From Panorpa germanica (Eukaryota > Arthropoda > Insecta > Mecoptera > Panorpidae), in NCBI GenBank assembly GCA_963678705.1, contig CAVMBN010000209.1, positions 62,001 to 126,000 on the forward strand: a DNA stretch of 64,000 nt, written 5' to 3'. The position numbers and the translations under genes were made by a program. The notes beneath the pieces were generated by a model that was not told the DNA's origin, searched no databases, and was given only the letters and a program-made list of their open reading frames with translations. Numbering within the stretch: position 1 is the first letter of the stretch; each line of letters starts with the position of its first letter. Of the stretch, positions 1 through 11,144 are shown piece by piece.

Positions 1-2
1 AT

Positions 3-353
3 ATACGCGTCGGCATTGACAGTGAAGATAAATATTATGTGCAGGATATAACTGACGATTTTGATATAGATGATTGTGATTCAGATGATTGTGATTCAGA
101 TGATATGACGGATAAAGAAGAAAAGAAGACATATGAGAAAATTATAGAGAGTTATGCTGATGAAATAATAATAGGTCACGAAGAAATTGAAATACAGGAA
201 GAAGATTCTGATGTGGAAATGATAGAATTATTAGAGAGTGCTAGTGAAGTTATTGAAATATTAGACTCTGACGATGAAATTGTAGAGGTGTTAGACTCTG
301 ATGACGAAATTGTAGAGGTGTTAGACTCTGATGACGAAATTGTAAAAGTATAA
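3..353 (+). CDS. Acidic DSDDEIVEV-repeat protein, 5' end outside window
   Basis: This is the left-arm copy of the acidic ORF that is complete at 17652-18056. The frame is open from base 3; the first internal Met is at 39. It is rich in Asp/Glu and ends in a ~10-residue repeat built on LDSDDEIVEV, encoded by a 30-bp DNA repeat (about 255-350). No known domain, signal peptide or membrane segment is visible. In this window the ORF always sits just upstream of, and in the same direction as, the start of the Polinton polymerase region (ATG-like start at 461). Function unknown; a small Polinton accessory gene is an inference from position. Confidence 0.6.
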   Translation: MRVGIDSEDKYYVQDITDDFDIDDCDSDDCDSDDMTDKEEKKTYEKIIESYADEIIIGHEEIEIQEEDSDVEMIELLESASEVIEILDSDDEIVEVLDSDDEIVEVLDSDDEIVKV

Positions 354-460
354 CATAGTGATTAATGTATATTTTTTATGTAAAATTATATAAATAAATG
401 AACTTTTAAAAGCAATTGTTATTTATATTTTGATTTTGAAACTGAAATATATAATTTAAA

Positions 461-541
461 ATGGATAACGGTTGTAAGATTATTAAGCATATAAGAACAA
501 TTATTAAACTGAAAAGTAATGCATTTAAGGTTAGGTTTTGA
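461..541 (+). pseudogene. Polinton polymerase N-terminal remnant
   Basis: A start codon and about 13 codons match the N-terminus of the Polinton-B reading frame at 38353 (minus), beginning MDNGCKIIKH. The frame then diverges and stops by 541. Only the first part of the gene survives here. The mirror copy is at about 17464-17544. Confidence 0.5.
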
Positions 542-660
542 AATAAGTTTTAATTTTAATAAATATTTTAAACATAATATATATACCAAATAAATTTAAT
601 TTAGGCATTGATTTAAAGTTAAATTGTGGATTACAGTGTCATTTGTTAATAGATTTAAAT

Positions 661-810
661 ATGTTTAATCAATTTAAATTCTTTGATGAAATTATAATCA
701 ATCAGAATAATTTCTGTGAAACTTTTAGAGCCGGGTTACTTTTTATATCTGAATTTGGAGACCCTGGATATGAGAGCCAAGACTCACTTGATTGGATTCT
801 TAATGATTAA
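661..810 (+). CDS. Small hypothetical ORF, 49 aa
   Basis: Open frame starting ATG at 661, and open without a Met from about 613, ending TAA at 810. The C-terminal half contains an SEFGDPGYESQDSLDW stretch that does not look like random AT-rich translation. Not recognised. It lies between the acidic ORF and an empty region, and is mirrored at 17195-17344. It could be a fragment of a larger spliced gene. Confidence 0.3.
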   Translation: MFNQFKFFDEIIINQNNFCETFRAGLLFISEFGDPGYESQDSLDWILND

Positions 811-1532
811 TTTTATTGCACTAATTACTAATAGATTGTAAATTTTGTTGTACATAGAAAATATATCCAAATAAGGATAATTCATAAAGTATAAGGGTGC
901 TAATTCATCCATTGAATTTACATGACTTGAACAATATGAATACAAAATTGCATGACTTAACCAAATATGGGCACAAAATTTTTATAGTACACTTTTATAG
1001 AAATTAAGACATAGCACATAAACCCATTACCAAACAGTTTAACTCGGTCTCGGTTTGATTCGGTCAAGTTCGTCGATTCTCGCCATTTGCTATTTCATTT
1101 GACAGTTGTTACATTGTTTCGTTCCATACACTTATAAAAAATAGTTTTAGATACATTCTTTTATCTCAAGTTATATTTAAATAATAAATATATATAATAA
1201 AATATTATATTCTTGTCTGAGCGACGAGTATTTTGAGCAATACCGTTAGTAGGTTAAAGCATATTATGATTTCTTAGCTATATTTAAAAACTTAAAAAGG
1301 CTCTACATTACGCCTGATATAATGCAGCACTTTATACAGCTTCATACATGTTTCTCATACACACTCAAATAATACATTTTAGGGTATCAATAACTAACCC
1401 TATATATTCACAGGATGTTCTTATAAAACTGTCTTATTTATATAATAAACTGTATTGTATCACTTAAACCACGTTTGTAGTTAACCTTTTTTGCTAAACA
1501 CTTTTTGTTTCTAATACATTACTCTACATCAT
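811..1532. other. Non-coding arm sequence
   Basis: AT-rich sequence with stops in all frames. I see no gene, repeat array or RNA. It is mirrored at about 16473-17194. Confidence 0.6.
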
Positions 1533-1629
1533 TGTTGTAAGTACGCATGTACGTTGTAAATCGCCTTTAGAACGACCATCAGCATCTTCACACATTTTTT
1601 ACATCTGACTACCAACCTCACTTACAACA
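1533..1629 (+). repeat. 5' terminal repeat (short or deleted LTR)
   Basis: Begins TGTTGTAAGTACGCAT and ends CTTACAACA, directly before a TGG-starting primer-binding-like site. It is only 97 bp, whereas the matching start at 5464 leads an ~830-bp end. Either the left LTR suffered an internal deletion or the right end is compound. Confidence 0.6.
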
Positions 1630-1631
1630 AA

Positions 1632-1646
1632 TGGTGTCAGGTGGGG
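1632..1646 (+). promoter_or_regulatory. Primer-binding-like site
   Basis: TGGTGTCAGGTGGGG, three bases after the left terminal repeat. The tRNA that would match is not identified. A nearly identical site (TGGTGTCAGGTGTGGGG) follows the LTR at 52250, and a variant lies at 6254. Confidence 0.55.
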
Positions 1647-2647
1647 TCTCGAAGAGATATTCCTACACATAAATATCCAAGAGGTACGCCCAAAAATTTT
1701 TTTTCTATATATTCTACACCTGGATGCAGATCAATTAATCTGGATACCACTACGCCGATCGATTATTTCCAAAATTGCCGAAAAGTACGAGCTAGAATAT
1801 CATTTCATCTGTATTTCACATAATTTTTCTACAAGTCCGGCGGATGCAAAAACTACAGCCAGCTGAACCTGGAAAAAGAAATCTTTTGCCGCCCCGGGAA
1901 TGGATGGATGCTTCTAGAACATTTGGAATAATCTAAATCGATGTTGGTCGCGTGCAGAATTCCGCACACAGCTGTTTATAGATCATAATCACTGATAAGA
2001 AAATCTTTAAGTATAATAAGACAGTATCTTTCTTTTTGTATATAATTATTATTATAAATTGATAATTGTATTTTTTTTATTAATAGCATTATTTTTAACG
2101 AGGCTATCATTTTTTTTAGTATTATATTCAGTACTTTTGAATATTTACTATAATCCAAGCATTTTTTTAGTAGCAACGTTGTTAATGAGGCTATTGATAT
2201 TTTTTTTTAGTATTATATTCAATACTTTTGAATATTTGCTATAATCCAAGTATTTTTTTGTAGCATCCTTGTCCATCATTGAAGCTATTAATTTTTTTAT
2301 AGTATTATATCCAATACTTTTGCATATTTACTATAATATTTTTTATAATTGTTTCCGCAATTATACTAATTTATGTTAATATTTTTTTAGAACAACATCT
2401 TTTTTTGAACGAGAGGGAATTTTGAAAAGGAGAAGTAAAGAGCTGAAGCAGTTAGATAGCAGTCTGTTCAATCAGAGAGACTACCTTCCTGTTACAACTG
2501 CGGTGTCTGAGCCCCATCGGAAATTTCCTGTGAGTTACTGTTTTCGCTAACAATTTTTCCTTGTCAGAATCCTATTTTTCGGAGAGTCGTTTATTGGTAC
2601 AAAATAATCTTTAGTCTGTATATTATATATAACTTTAATTAAGTACA
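1647..2647 (+). other. 5' leader of LTR element with ~90-bp tandem repeat
   Basis: No convincing gene. Positions about 2080-2345 hold three degenerate copies of a ~90-bp unit (GAGGCTAT near 2100, 2187 and, as GAAGCTAT, 2280, each followed by a T-rich run and a GTATTATAT stretch). The rest is AT-rich leader before the ATG at 2648. Confidence 0.6.
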
Positions 2648-5188
2648 ATGGCACCGAACGTTCATTCCCTCACATTAGTTGAGAATACAATCAATCTAAT
2701 TAATGAGTTTTCAAAAAATTTAGAAGTCCAATCAACATCCTTAACAATAGTTGAATTAAAAATCAGAAACTTAGATAAAGCTTGGGTTAAATATAGTAGT
2801 ATCGTAGAAGCACTGCTTCCAATTCTAAAAAATGAAGAAGCTACGGCTATCGTTAGTAAGTCTATGGAAGTTGGAAGTATTTATGACGACACTCTTATTT
2901 ACTTGTTGAATTATAAGCAAACATTTGAGAATGATACACATATTGTAGACGACTCAAAAAGCATAGATTCAATAAAAAATCTGAACTTAAGTCCAATGCA
3001 ACTAACCGTTTTTGATGGAGAATATACTAATTGGCAAAGTTTCATGGAATTATTTACAAATTTAATTCGTAATAATAGCAAACTATCAAACATTGAAAAA
3101 ATGCATTATTTAAAATTAAATTTGACAGGAGAACCACTCAAACTCATAAAGAATTATCCTTTAACAAACGATAATTATGAAATTGTTTGGAACATCCTTT
3201 GTAAACGTTATGATAACAAGGTAGCACTTATTGAAACCTATTTAAACAATTTGATAAACTACAATGTTATACGTTTAGAATCAGAAACTAATATCAAAAA
3301 TTTTTTAGACGAAATTAATGAATCGATTAGAGCATTAACCGAGTTGGGAATATATTCTAATCATTCAGATTTTATTTTTATACATTTTTTAAAGACCAAG
3401 TTAGATTTTAACACATTAAAGGAATGGGAAAACAGAAATACTTCTGAATTACCAACCCTAAATGATTTTACGAATTTTCTTGAAACACGGTGGCGCACTC
3501 TAGAAAGAAGAAGGCATGTTGAATTTAAAACAGATTCAAGTCATTCTATTTCTAGTAGTGAACCAGTTTCAAGTGAACAATTTGCTAACGAAGTCGAAAC
3601 AAAATTTAAAACTTTTTTTTGTAACTATTGTAAAAAAAATGGTCATTTAGAGAAATATTGTTTTATCAAGAAGGAAAATGCGGATACGGTATATCCTGTC
3701 GCGCAAATTAATATTTGTAGGAGAGATACGGTATTTTCAAAACCTTCTGTTTATTGTAAAAGATCGAGACATCTTGAATCTGATGGTCCTCAAGTATCTT
3801 TTACTAAAAATACAAAACAAAATTCACGTTCTTTTTATAATCACCATTTACGTAAATTTAATAGTTTAAATAAAAATATTGAGATTAAAGAAATACAAAA
3901 TACCAATGATATAACAAATTTTAACTGTAACAATGAAAATGTTATTGACAAGCAAACAGCTGACACTGTTCAATTCAGAATAGTCGCAGCCAAAGCAAAG
4001 ACTGTATCATTTTTATTGGACACTGGTTCTCAAATTTCTTTAATTAAACAAAATATTTTAAAAAATAATATCAAAATAGATAGTACATCTAAAGTGTTAT
4101 TAAAGGGAATCTCTGAAGGCACGCCTTATACTTTAGGTTCACTAAAAACTTCTATAATTTTAGATAGTTCTAGGTCGAAACATACTTTTCAGGTTGTGTC
4201 AGAGGATTTCCCCATTAAGCATGATGGAATCATAGGATTAGATATTTTACGTACATTTAAAGCAGTAATTAATTTGGAAACAAACAGCGTACAATTCTCA
4301 CAACATGGCAAAATATTTGAATTACCATTATTGAACATAAACAGTATTATCATAGTTCCAGCACGTACTAGGAAATTAATTCCTATGTCGGGTTCTACGG
4401 TAGGAGTTTGTGTAGCCAAGGAATTGCTACCTGAAGTTTTTTTAGCCAACGCATTAATTAATCCTGTTAATAATACTTTTTATATATCAATAACTAATTC
4501 CTCAGCAAAAGATGTAATACTTAACAATTTTAAACCAGATATTATTCCAATAAATAAATTTAATTTTTACCATTTTTTGAAAAGAAATCCTAACGATCCT
4601 AAAAGATCCTTACGACATCTTTTATTTAATAATATAGACTTTTCAAATGTTAATTCAAAATACTTAACAGATTTAATGGAAATCTGTAATAATTTTAATA
4701 ACATATTTTTTTTCCCGGTAGATAAGTTATCTTGTGCGAGTGCACTGAGTGACTCACCTAACCCTGTAAACATTAAGCCGCATAGATTATCTCATGCGCA
4801 TAAAGAAATTGTTGAGAAGCATATCCAAGAACTGTTGGCTAACAACATTATTGAAAAATGCGACTCACAGTTTAACGCACCTCTGTTAATGGTACCTAAA
4901 AAAGCAGATGTGTCGGGGAACAAACAATTTTGCGTTGTAATCGACTATCGTAAACTTAATGAACAGACGACAAGTGATGTTTATACTTTGCCTCTCGTAC
5001 ATGACATACTAGACCAATTTAGTGGTGCAAAATATTCTTCTACGATTGATTTAGCTACAAATAAATTTACTAGTAATAAACCAAAATTTAAATTAAATTT
5101 TGATAGAAGGGTCAATTCTTTTTTTTCACCTAGAAAGTATACGGTAGTTAATAGGAATAGATTGAAGAGATTTTGTACCAATGAATAA
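2648..5188 (+). CDS. Gag (DUF1759-like)-protease-truncated RT polyprotein
   Basis: The ORF has 846 codons with a genuine ATG. Residues about 115-270 resemble DUF1759, the Gag region usual in BEL/Pao elements (FDGEYTNWQSF; a long helical segment ending near TRWRTLERR). A CX2CX4HX4C zinc knuckle lies at C325-C328-H333-C338. The aspartic protease active site is D458-T-G. From about residue 715 the sequence is a Ty3/Gypsy-type RT (NAPLLMVPKK, VIDYRKLNEQ, STIDLA). It is cut near residue 798, before the YxDD box, and ends in ~40 unrelated residues. RNase H and integrase are absent. A single frame this long without stops suggests recent insertion or trans-mobilisation. Whether Gag and RT belong to one known clade is uncertain. 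Confidence 0.85.
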   Translation: MAPNVHSLTLVENTINLINEFSKNLEVQSTSLTIVELKIRNLDKAWVKYSSIVEALLPILKNEEATAIVSKSMEVGSIYDDTLIYLLNYKQTFENDTHIVDDSKSIDSIKNLNLSPMQLTVFDGEYTNWQSFMELFTNLIRNNSKLSNIEKMHYLKLNLTGEPLKLIKNYPLTNDNYEIVWNILCKRYDNKVALIETYLNNLINYNVIRLESETNIKNFLDEINESIRALTELGIYSNHSDFIFIHFLKTKLDFNTLKEWENRNTSELPTLNDFTNFLETRWRTLERRRHVEFKTDSSHSISSSEPVSSEQFANEVETKFKTFFCNYCKKNGHLEKYCFIKKENADTVYPVAQINICRRDTVFSKPSVYCKRSRHLESDGPQVSFTKNTKQNSRSFYNHHLRKFNSLNKNIEIKEIQNTNDITNFNCNNENVIDKQTADTVQFRIVAAKAKTVSFLLDTGSQISLIKQNILKNNIKIDSTSKVLLKGISEGTPYTLGSLKTSIILDSSRSKHTFQVVSEDFPIKHDGIIGLDILRTFKAVINLETNSVQFSQHGKIFELPLLNINSIIIVPARTRKLIPMSGSTVGVCVAKELLPEVFLANALINPVNNTFYISITNSSAKDVILNNFKPDIIPINKFNFYHFLKRNPNDPKRSLRHLLFNNIDFSNVNSKYLTDLMEICNNFNNIFFFPVDKLSCASALSDSPNPVNIKPHRLSHAHKEIVEKHIQELLANNIIEKCDSQFNAPLLMVPKKADVSGNKQFCVVIDYRKLNEQTTSDVYTLPLVHDILDQFSGAKYSSTIDLATNKFTSNKPKFKLNFDRRVNSFFSPRKYTVVNRNRLKRFCTNE

Positions 5189-5354
5189 AACCTTGACGAA
5201 TAAGATGGATTTTGTCAGGGATGATTGTTTTGTGAAGCAGTGTTAACTCTATACGATGGGATCAGAATCGTTGTCGACACTTTGCTTCTCTTTTTGTTTT
5301 TTTTCCAGAATTGTAACTCGTATATTTTGTTTTTATACGTGTCCCTTTTTTTTT

Positions 5355-5363
5355 GGAAGGGGG
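5355..5363 (+). promoter_or_regulatory. Polypurine tract candidate
   Basis: A T-run is followed by GGAAGGGGG, immediately before TGTTGCG. A second purine run before TGTTGTAAG ends at 5463. The 100-bp spacing suggests a partial duplication at the start of the 3' terminal region. Confidence 0.4.
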
Positions 5364-5463
5364 TGTTGCGATAGTACGACATCGTCCTATCTTCCTTTTT
5401 CTTTTTCTTGGAAAGAAACGCATATGTTTGTTTAATATGCGTTCCTTTTCTAGGGTTGAAGGG

Positions 5464-6295
5464 TGTTGTAAGTACGCATAAGTCGTACTTATCCTTCCTA
5501 TTTTTAATATAAATGTTATTTATTTTATAAGAATTATATTATGTTATCTTTAATTTTAGTATTAATATTGTAACAAATAATTGTTTAAAGTTAGCGCTTG
5601 TAAACATTGACTCTGGTCTGTGGATATTTTATATTGTTATTTAATTTTTGGCAACACTGAACTAGTATTGTATGATGTAAAGTTAACAAATAAATTGTTA
5701 ATATACCGTTTTGTACTGGAGTCAAAAAGCCAGTCTTCTCCTGAGTCTCAACCAAGTGTTTACTAATTGTACTTCGTTCGTACAATACTCCAATTGTAAC
5801 ATCTAAGTATTCAATAGTGAGCACATTTTAACTATTAATCAAATTATAACACTAGAATTACATTTTGTTTTATATCTGGCATCTTTATTAATCCAATAAA
5901 ATACTATTGTAATTAAGTACGTAGATATAATATTACAACGAATAAATGATATATTTTAATAAAAGTGTTTGTATTAATAGTAATAAAAAGATACTAATTG
6001 TTCAACCGTCGTATGTTGCAACGAGGTTACTTTAGACCGCTCAAGTATTCTCTAATTGCAACAATACACCGTCTTAACAAGAATCCTATTAATCATCTGA
6101 AGAGACTTAATTCTTATCAACGTGAGTAATTCAAGAAGGTGGATGATCGTCAAACTGAAGAATCTACTTCCAGTAACTAGCAACACTGCGTGATGTATTA
6201 GCAAGCTGAGTAATCTCCTTCTAGAACGACAATCCGACCTCTTTTTACAACATTGATGTCAGGTGTAACATCCGCCTTCGAATAAACTTACAACA
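5464..6295 (+). repeat. 3' terminal region (LTR-like) of the element
   Basis: Starts TGTTGTAAGTACGCAT like the left end and finishes TTACAACA at 6295. An internal TTTTTACAACA ending at 6252 is followed by TGATGTCAGGTG, resembling a primer-binding site. So the end may be a whole LTR (5464-6252) plus a scrap of leader. No gene inside. Confidence 0.55.
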
Positions 6296-6904
6296 TCATA
6301 TACAATGTTGAGATATCAATATTCTATAGATTCTCTGCATAGTGTACTGTAGTGTACAATCTTTTGCTTTAGACACTTATATAAAAGAGATAGTAAAATA
6401 ACAAATATATAATGAATTTTTATAAATTATTGAAATAGTTACGATAGATGTGTAAATATCTCTTATTGTATTGCAATATATTAAAAAATAACTAAATATT
6501 TGAGGTTCTGGTAGCCAACTTTATAAACATACTTTTACAGAAATGAGGCTCCTATTTTCTAACTGTTTACCGGACGTCTATATATTTTCTAAATTAAGCT
6601 ATGTAAGTTAAGACAAAACTATCAGAAGACATTAAATAAAAAGCAACACGGATCCTATACCTTGGAACTGGTATGAGTAGCGTAATTTGTAAAATATAGG
6701 CCTTTGAAAAATTGTCAGAAGTTATCAGCTGCCAGGTAAGCAGTTACAAAATAGAAGCCTTTTAAGTCATGCTTATCAAATATAACCTTTAGTGTCAGCA
6801 AGTGAGATGACATCCTGCAGAAATAATAAAATCCACTATACATTGTTAATGAACGCAGTCTTTAAAGTGTTTCTAGTTTAGATAAAAAGAAAATCGAAAA
6901 AGAT
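6296..6904. other. Non-coding arm sequence
   Basis: AT-rich sequence mirrored at 15868-16476. No gene or RNA seen. It abuts the 5'-truncated polymerase at about 6905. Confidence 0.6.
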
Positions 6905-9900
6905 ATTAGAACATTTGAGAAGAATAATGATATAAGTGTGAATGTTTATGGACTTGAAAATAATTTCATTGTGGGATCGTTGCATTATACATCTAAAAAG
7001 AAGAAACAACATGTTAATTTATTGTATATTGAAGATTTGAGTAATGGACATTATTGTTGGATTAAAAATATATCAAGATTAATAAGAAGTCAATTTACTA
7101 AGCATACTAGTAAACAATTTTTGTGTGATGGATGCTTTTCATTTTTTAACACAGAAGATCAGTTAAATAGACATTTAGAATATGATTGCAATAAGATATA
7201 TATATACAATCCTTCCTTCTAAGTATAACGCTAAAGATAAATTGGGTAATATGATATCTCAAAACATTTTAAAATTCGATAATCATAAGAATCAATTACG
7301 CGTTCCATTTGTCATATATGGAGATTTTGAAACATTATTAAAACCCATTAGTACTTGTTATCCTGAAACTAATACATCATTTTCAAATAATATTCAAATT
7401 CATGAACCATATTCTTTTGCTTATTATATTAAATGTTCCTTTAATGATTCCTTAAGTAAGTTTGTTACGTACAGAGGTATTAATTGCGTTAAAGTATTTA
7501 TTGAAACAATAACTGAAGACGCTAAACAAATTTATAAAGTCTTAAATAAAGTGAAGCCTTTAAATAAATTATCTGATTGGCAAAAACAGGAATATGATGA
7601 AGCTTCTATTTGCCATATTTGTGAAGGTATCCTCAATGGTGATAAAGTGTTAGATCATTGTCATTTATAATCATTGCAATTTAAAATTTACAATTCCAAA
7701 GTTTATACCTGTCATATTCCATAAATTAAGTAATTACGATAGCCATATAATTGTAAAAGAATTAGGTAATGATAGTGAAAAATTGAAGTTATTCCAGAAA
7801 ATAAGGAAAAGTATATATCTTTTACGAAACATATTTTGGTGGAATCAAAAGTCGATAAAAATGATAAAGTTCATAACTGCTATATTAAACTTAGATTTAT
7901 TGATTCTTTACGATTTATGCATTCTAGTTTAGAAACACTTGCAAAAAATTTATTATCAGAACAATTTTTCGAATTAAAAAATTCTATCCGAATGAAAATC
8001 ATTTCAATTTATTAAAACGTAAAGGTGTATTTCCTTATGAATATGTAAATAGTAGGGATATGCTTAATGAATCTGACTTGCCATCTCAAAATAATTTTTA
8101 TAGCTCACTTAATGGCTGTAATATATCTGACGATGATTACAATCATGCCAAAATGGTTTGGTATGCATTTGAAATGAAAACATTGGGGGAATATTCAGAC
8201 TTATATTTAAAGATCGATGTTCTGTTGTTAACAGATATTTTTGAAAATTTTCGAGATGTGTGCTATAAAACATATAATATACATCATTTTCAAATAATAT
8301 TCAAATTCATGAACCATATTCTTTTGCTTATTATATTAAATGTTCCTTTAATGATTCCTTAAGTAAGTTTGTTACGTACAGAGGTATTAATTGCGTTAAA
8401 GTATTTATTGAAACAATAACTGATACGTACAGAGGTATTAATTGCGTTAAAGTATTTATTGAAACATTAACTGAAGACGCTAAACAAATTTATAAAGTCT
8501 TAAATAAAGTGAAGCCTTTAAATAAATTATCTGATTGGCAAAAACAGGAATATGATGAAGCTTCTATTTGCTATATTTGTGAAGGTATCCTCAATGGTGA
8601 TAAAGTGTTAGATCATTGTCATTTATAATCATTGCAATTTAAAATTTACAATTCCAAAGTTTATACCTGTCATATTCCATAACTTAAGTAATTACGATAG
8701 CCATATAATTGTAAAAGAATTAGGTAATGATAGTGAAAAAATTGAAGTTATTCCAGAAAATAAGGAAAAGTATATATCTTTTACGAAACATATTTTGGTG
8801 GAATCAAAAGTCGATAAAAATGATAAAGTTCATAACTGCTATATTAAACTTAGATTTATTGATTCTTTACGATTTATGCATTCTAGTTTAGAAACACTTG
8901 CAAAAAATTTATTATCAGAACAATTTTTCGAATTAAAAAATTCTATCCGAATGAAAATCATTTCAATTTATTAAAACGTAAAGGTGTATTTCCTTATGAA
9001 TATGTAAATAGTAGGGATATGCTTAATGAATCTGACTTGCCATCTCAAAATAATTTTTATAGCTCACTTAATGGCTGTAATATATCTGACGATGATTACA
9101 ATCATGCCAAAATGGTTTGGTATACATTTGAAATGAAAACATTGGGGGAATATTCAGACTTATATTTAAAGATCGATGTTCTGTTGTTAACAGATATTTT
9201 GCTATAAAACATATAATTTAGATCCCTGTCAATATTATACAGCACCAGGACTTTCTTGGGATGCTATGTTAAATTATACAAGTATTGAATTAGAACTTTT
9301 AACAGATATTGATATGTTACATTTTATTAAAAAAGGTATAAGAGGTGGAATATCACAGACATGGAATTGCAAATAATAAATATATATCCAATTATGATTC
9401 AAATAAAGATTCTCAATATTTAATGTATTGGGATGCAAATAACTAAAGCTATTGAAGATAACTCAGATATTGGTTATATATTAGAAGTCGATTTAAGATA
9501 TCCTAATTATTTACACGATGAACACAATGATCTACCTTTCTGTGCCGAAAATATTAAACCACCTTGCATTAAAACAAATGACGTTAAATTAATACCAAAT
9601 CTAAATAACAAGTATAATTATGTGCTTCACAATAGATCGTTAAAGCAATGTCTTAAAAATAATCTGAAAATAGATAAAATTCATAGAATTTTGGAATTTA
9701 AACAGTCTGATTGGTTAAAAAGTTATATTGATCTAAATACATTAAAAAGAAAGAACTCTGCAAATACATTTGAGAAAAAACTTTTTTAAATTAATGAATA
9801 ATTCAGTTTATGGTAAAACAATGGAAAATGTAGATAAACGTGTTGATGTAAAGTTAATAACTCATTGGGATAATATAGGAAAAACACTTATAAGTAAACC

Positions 9901-10564
9901 AAACTATCATAGTTGTTCTATATTTCATGAAAACTTAGTTGCTATTCAAATGCAAAAACTTAAAGTTTTTTATAATAAACCATTGTATTTAGGATTAAGT
10001 GTACTTGATATATCAAAAAACTTTAATATACGATTTTCATTATGATTTCATCAAAAAAAAAAAATCTATAAAGGTAATGCTAAATTGTTGTATACAGATA
10101 CAGATTCATTAATATATCAAATTAAAACAGATGATATATATGACGATATTAAGTGTAATCTAGATAAATTTGATACATCTAATTATCCATTTAATAATGA
10201 ATTTTCATTACCTTTAATGAACAAAGCTAAATTAGGCTTAATGAAAGATGAATGCGCGAGTAGTATAATTTGGGAGTTTGTTAGGTTAAGGTCAAAAATG
10301 TATGCAATTGATATTGAGGGTTCATGCACAGCTAAAGCAAAAGGAATTAAGAAAAATATTGTAAACAAATTCAATATTAAAGATTATGTAAATTGTTTAT
10401 CTCAGGATAACATATTATTGATCACAATGAATACCTTTAAATCTATTAAGCATACAATTTATACTCAAATGATAAGTAAAGTAGGTCTTAGTGGAAATGA
10501 TAATAAAAGTTATGTATTAACTGATGGTATAAGTACTTTAGCACATGGACATTATAAAATTTAG
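6905..10564 (+). pseudogene. Polinton-A family-B DNA polymerase, broken (left arm)
   Basis: A protein-primed family-B polymerase of Polinton/Maverick type, 5'-truncated compared with 37096-33675. Visible pieces: CX2C zinc region (about 7120-7200); ExoI (VIYGDFETLL, near 7310); a CHICEG/DHCH zinc region (about 7610-7665) cut by TAA; ExoII (NYDSH, near 7735); ExoIII ([13 protein letters not shown], twice, near 8190 and 9150); motif B (KLMNNSVYGKTMEN, near 9790); motif C (LYTDTDSLIY, near 10087). The C-terminus HGHYKI ends at 10564. Several frameshifts, a 905-bp internal tandem duplication and loss of motif A (deletion near 9438) inactivate it. It would have copied the element's linear DNA. Confidence 0.9.
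7374..9233 (+). repeat. Direct duplication inside the polymerase pseudogene
   Basis: Sequence from about 7374 to 8278 recurs from about 8279 (ORF starts 8060 and 9019). The offset is 905 bp, growing to 959 bp after an extra 54-bp duplication around 8424. The join lies in TACATCATTTTC. The same duplication is present in the other palindrome arm, so it predates the inversion. Confidence 0.8.
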
Positions 10565-10780
10565 TACTAATTTTAAGTTTTGTATAAATTTATATCTGTT
10601 TTAGTTAAGATAATTAAAATGTATATTTATATAACAATTGAAAAATAGCATATTTATAAATAAATAATATAATATAAACACAAACCATTGAGTTTTATTA
10701 TTATAAGATTTAATGTTTTAATACATCCATATAAAATAAGATACACATATTTTATTAGTAATGTTTTGTTATATATAATC

Positions 10781-10782
<2 letters not shown>
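10565..10782. other. 3' flank of polymerase
   Basis: AT-rich non-coding sequence, shared with the flank at about 33450-33674 downstream of the third Polinton-A copy. Confidence 0.55.

Positions 10783-10842
<60 letters not shown>
10783..10842. repeat. (TA)n microsatellite
   Basis: About 60 bp of TA repeats. The mirror tract at about 11971-12002 is shorter by roughly 41 bp, showing that the arms have changed independently. Confidence 0.9.
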
Positions 10843-10845
<3 letters not shown>

Positions 10846-11144
10846 TACGTGTCACTGTGTTGTCCCCTATGGACTCCTAAACTACTTAACCGATTTTAAT
10901 GAAATTTGTACACCGTGTGCAGTTTGACCCAACTTGAAAGATAGGATAGGATAGCTTACATCTCAATTTATTTATCTTATTGCTAATTATTTGTCTATTA
11001 ATTATCTGTATATGACATATGACATCGGTAATTAACACTGGTCATAAGAGCTCTAATATATATATATGCATAGACATATTAATGTATGAGTATGAGTACA
11101 TAAAGTGGATAACAATTGTATACGTTATATGCAGGAGCAGTACC

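Larger units (their letters stand above)
1533..6295 (+). mobile_element. Internally deleted LTR retrotransposon with TSD TCAT
   Basis: The ends are TGTTGTAAGTACGC at 1533 and CTTACAACA ending at 6295, flanked by TCAT (1529-1532 and 6296-6299). The right arm of palindrome 1 preserves the empty site, so the boundaries are firm. The inside holds one 846-codon gag-protease-partial RT frame. Most of RT, RNase H and integrase are missing, so the element cannot move by itself. The two ends are unequal: about 97 bp before the primer-binding-like site on the left, against about 830 bp on the right. Confidence 0.9.

Noticed and set aside
461-810. A two-exon gene with donor AAG/GTTAGG and acceptor TTTAG
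   Set aside because: The reading phases of the two pieces do not match across the proposed splice.
1641-1823. 60-codon ORF in the LTR leader
   Set aside because: No similarity seen; it lies in the leader and lacks support.
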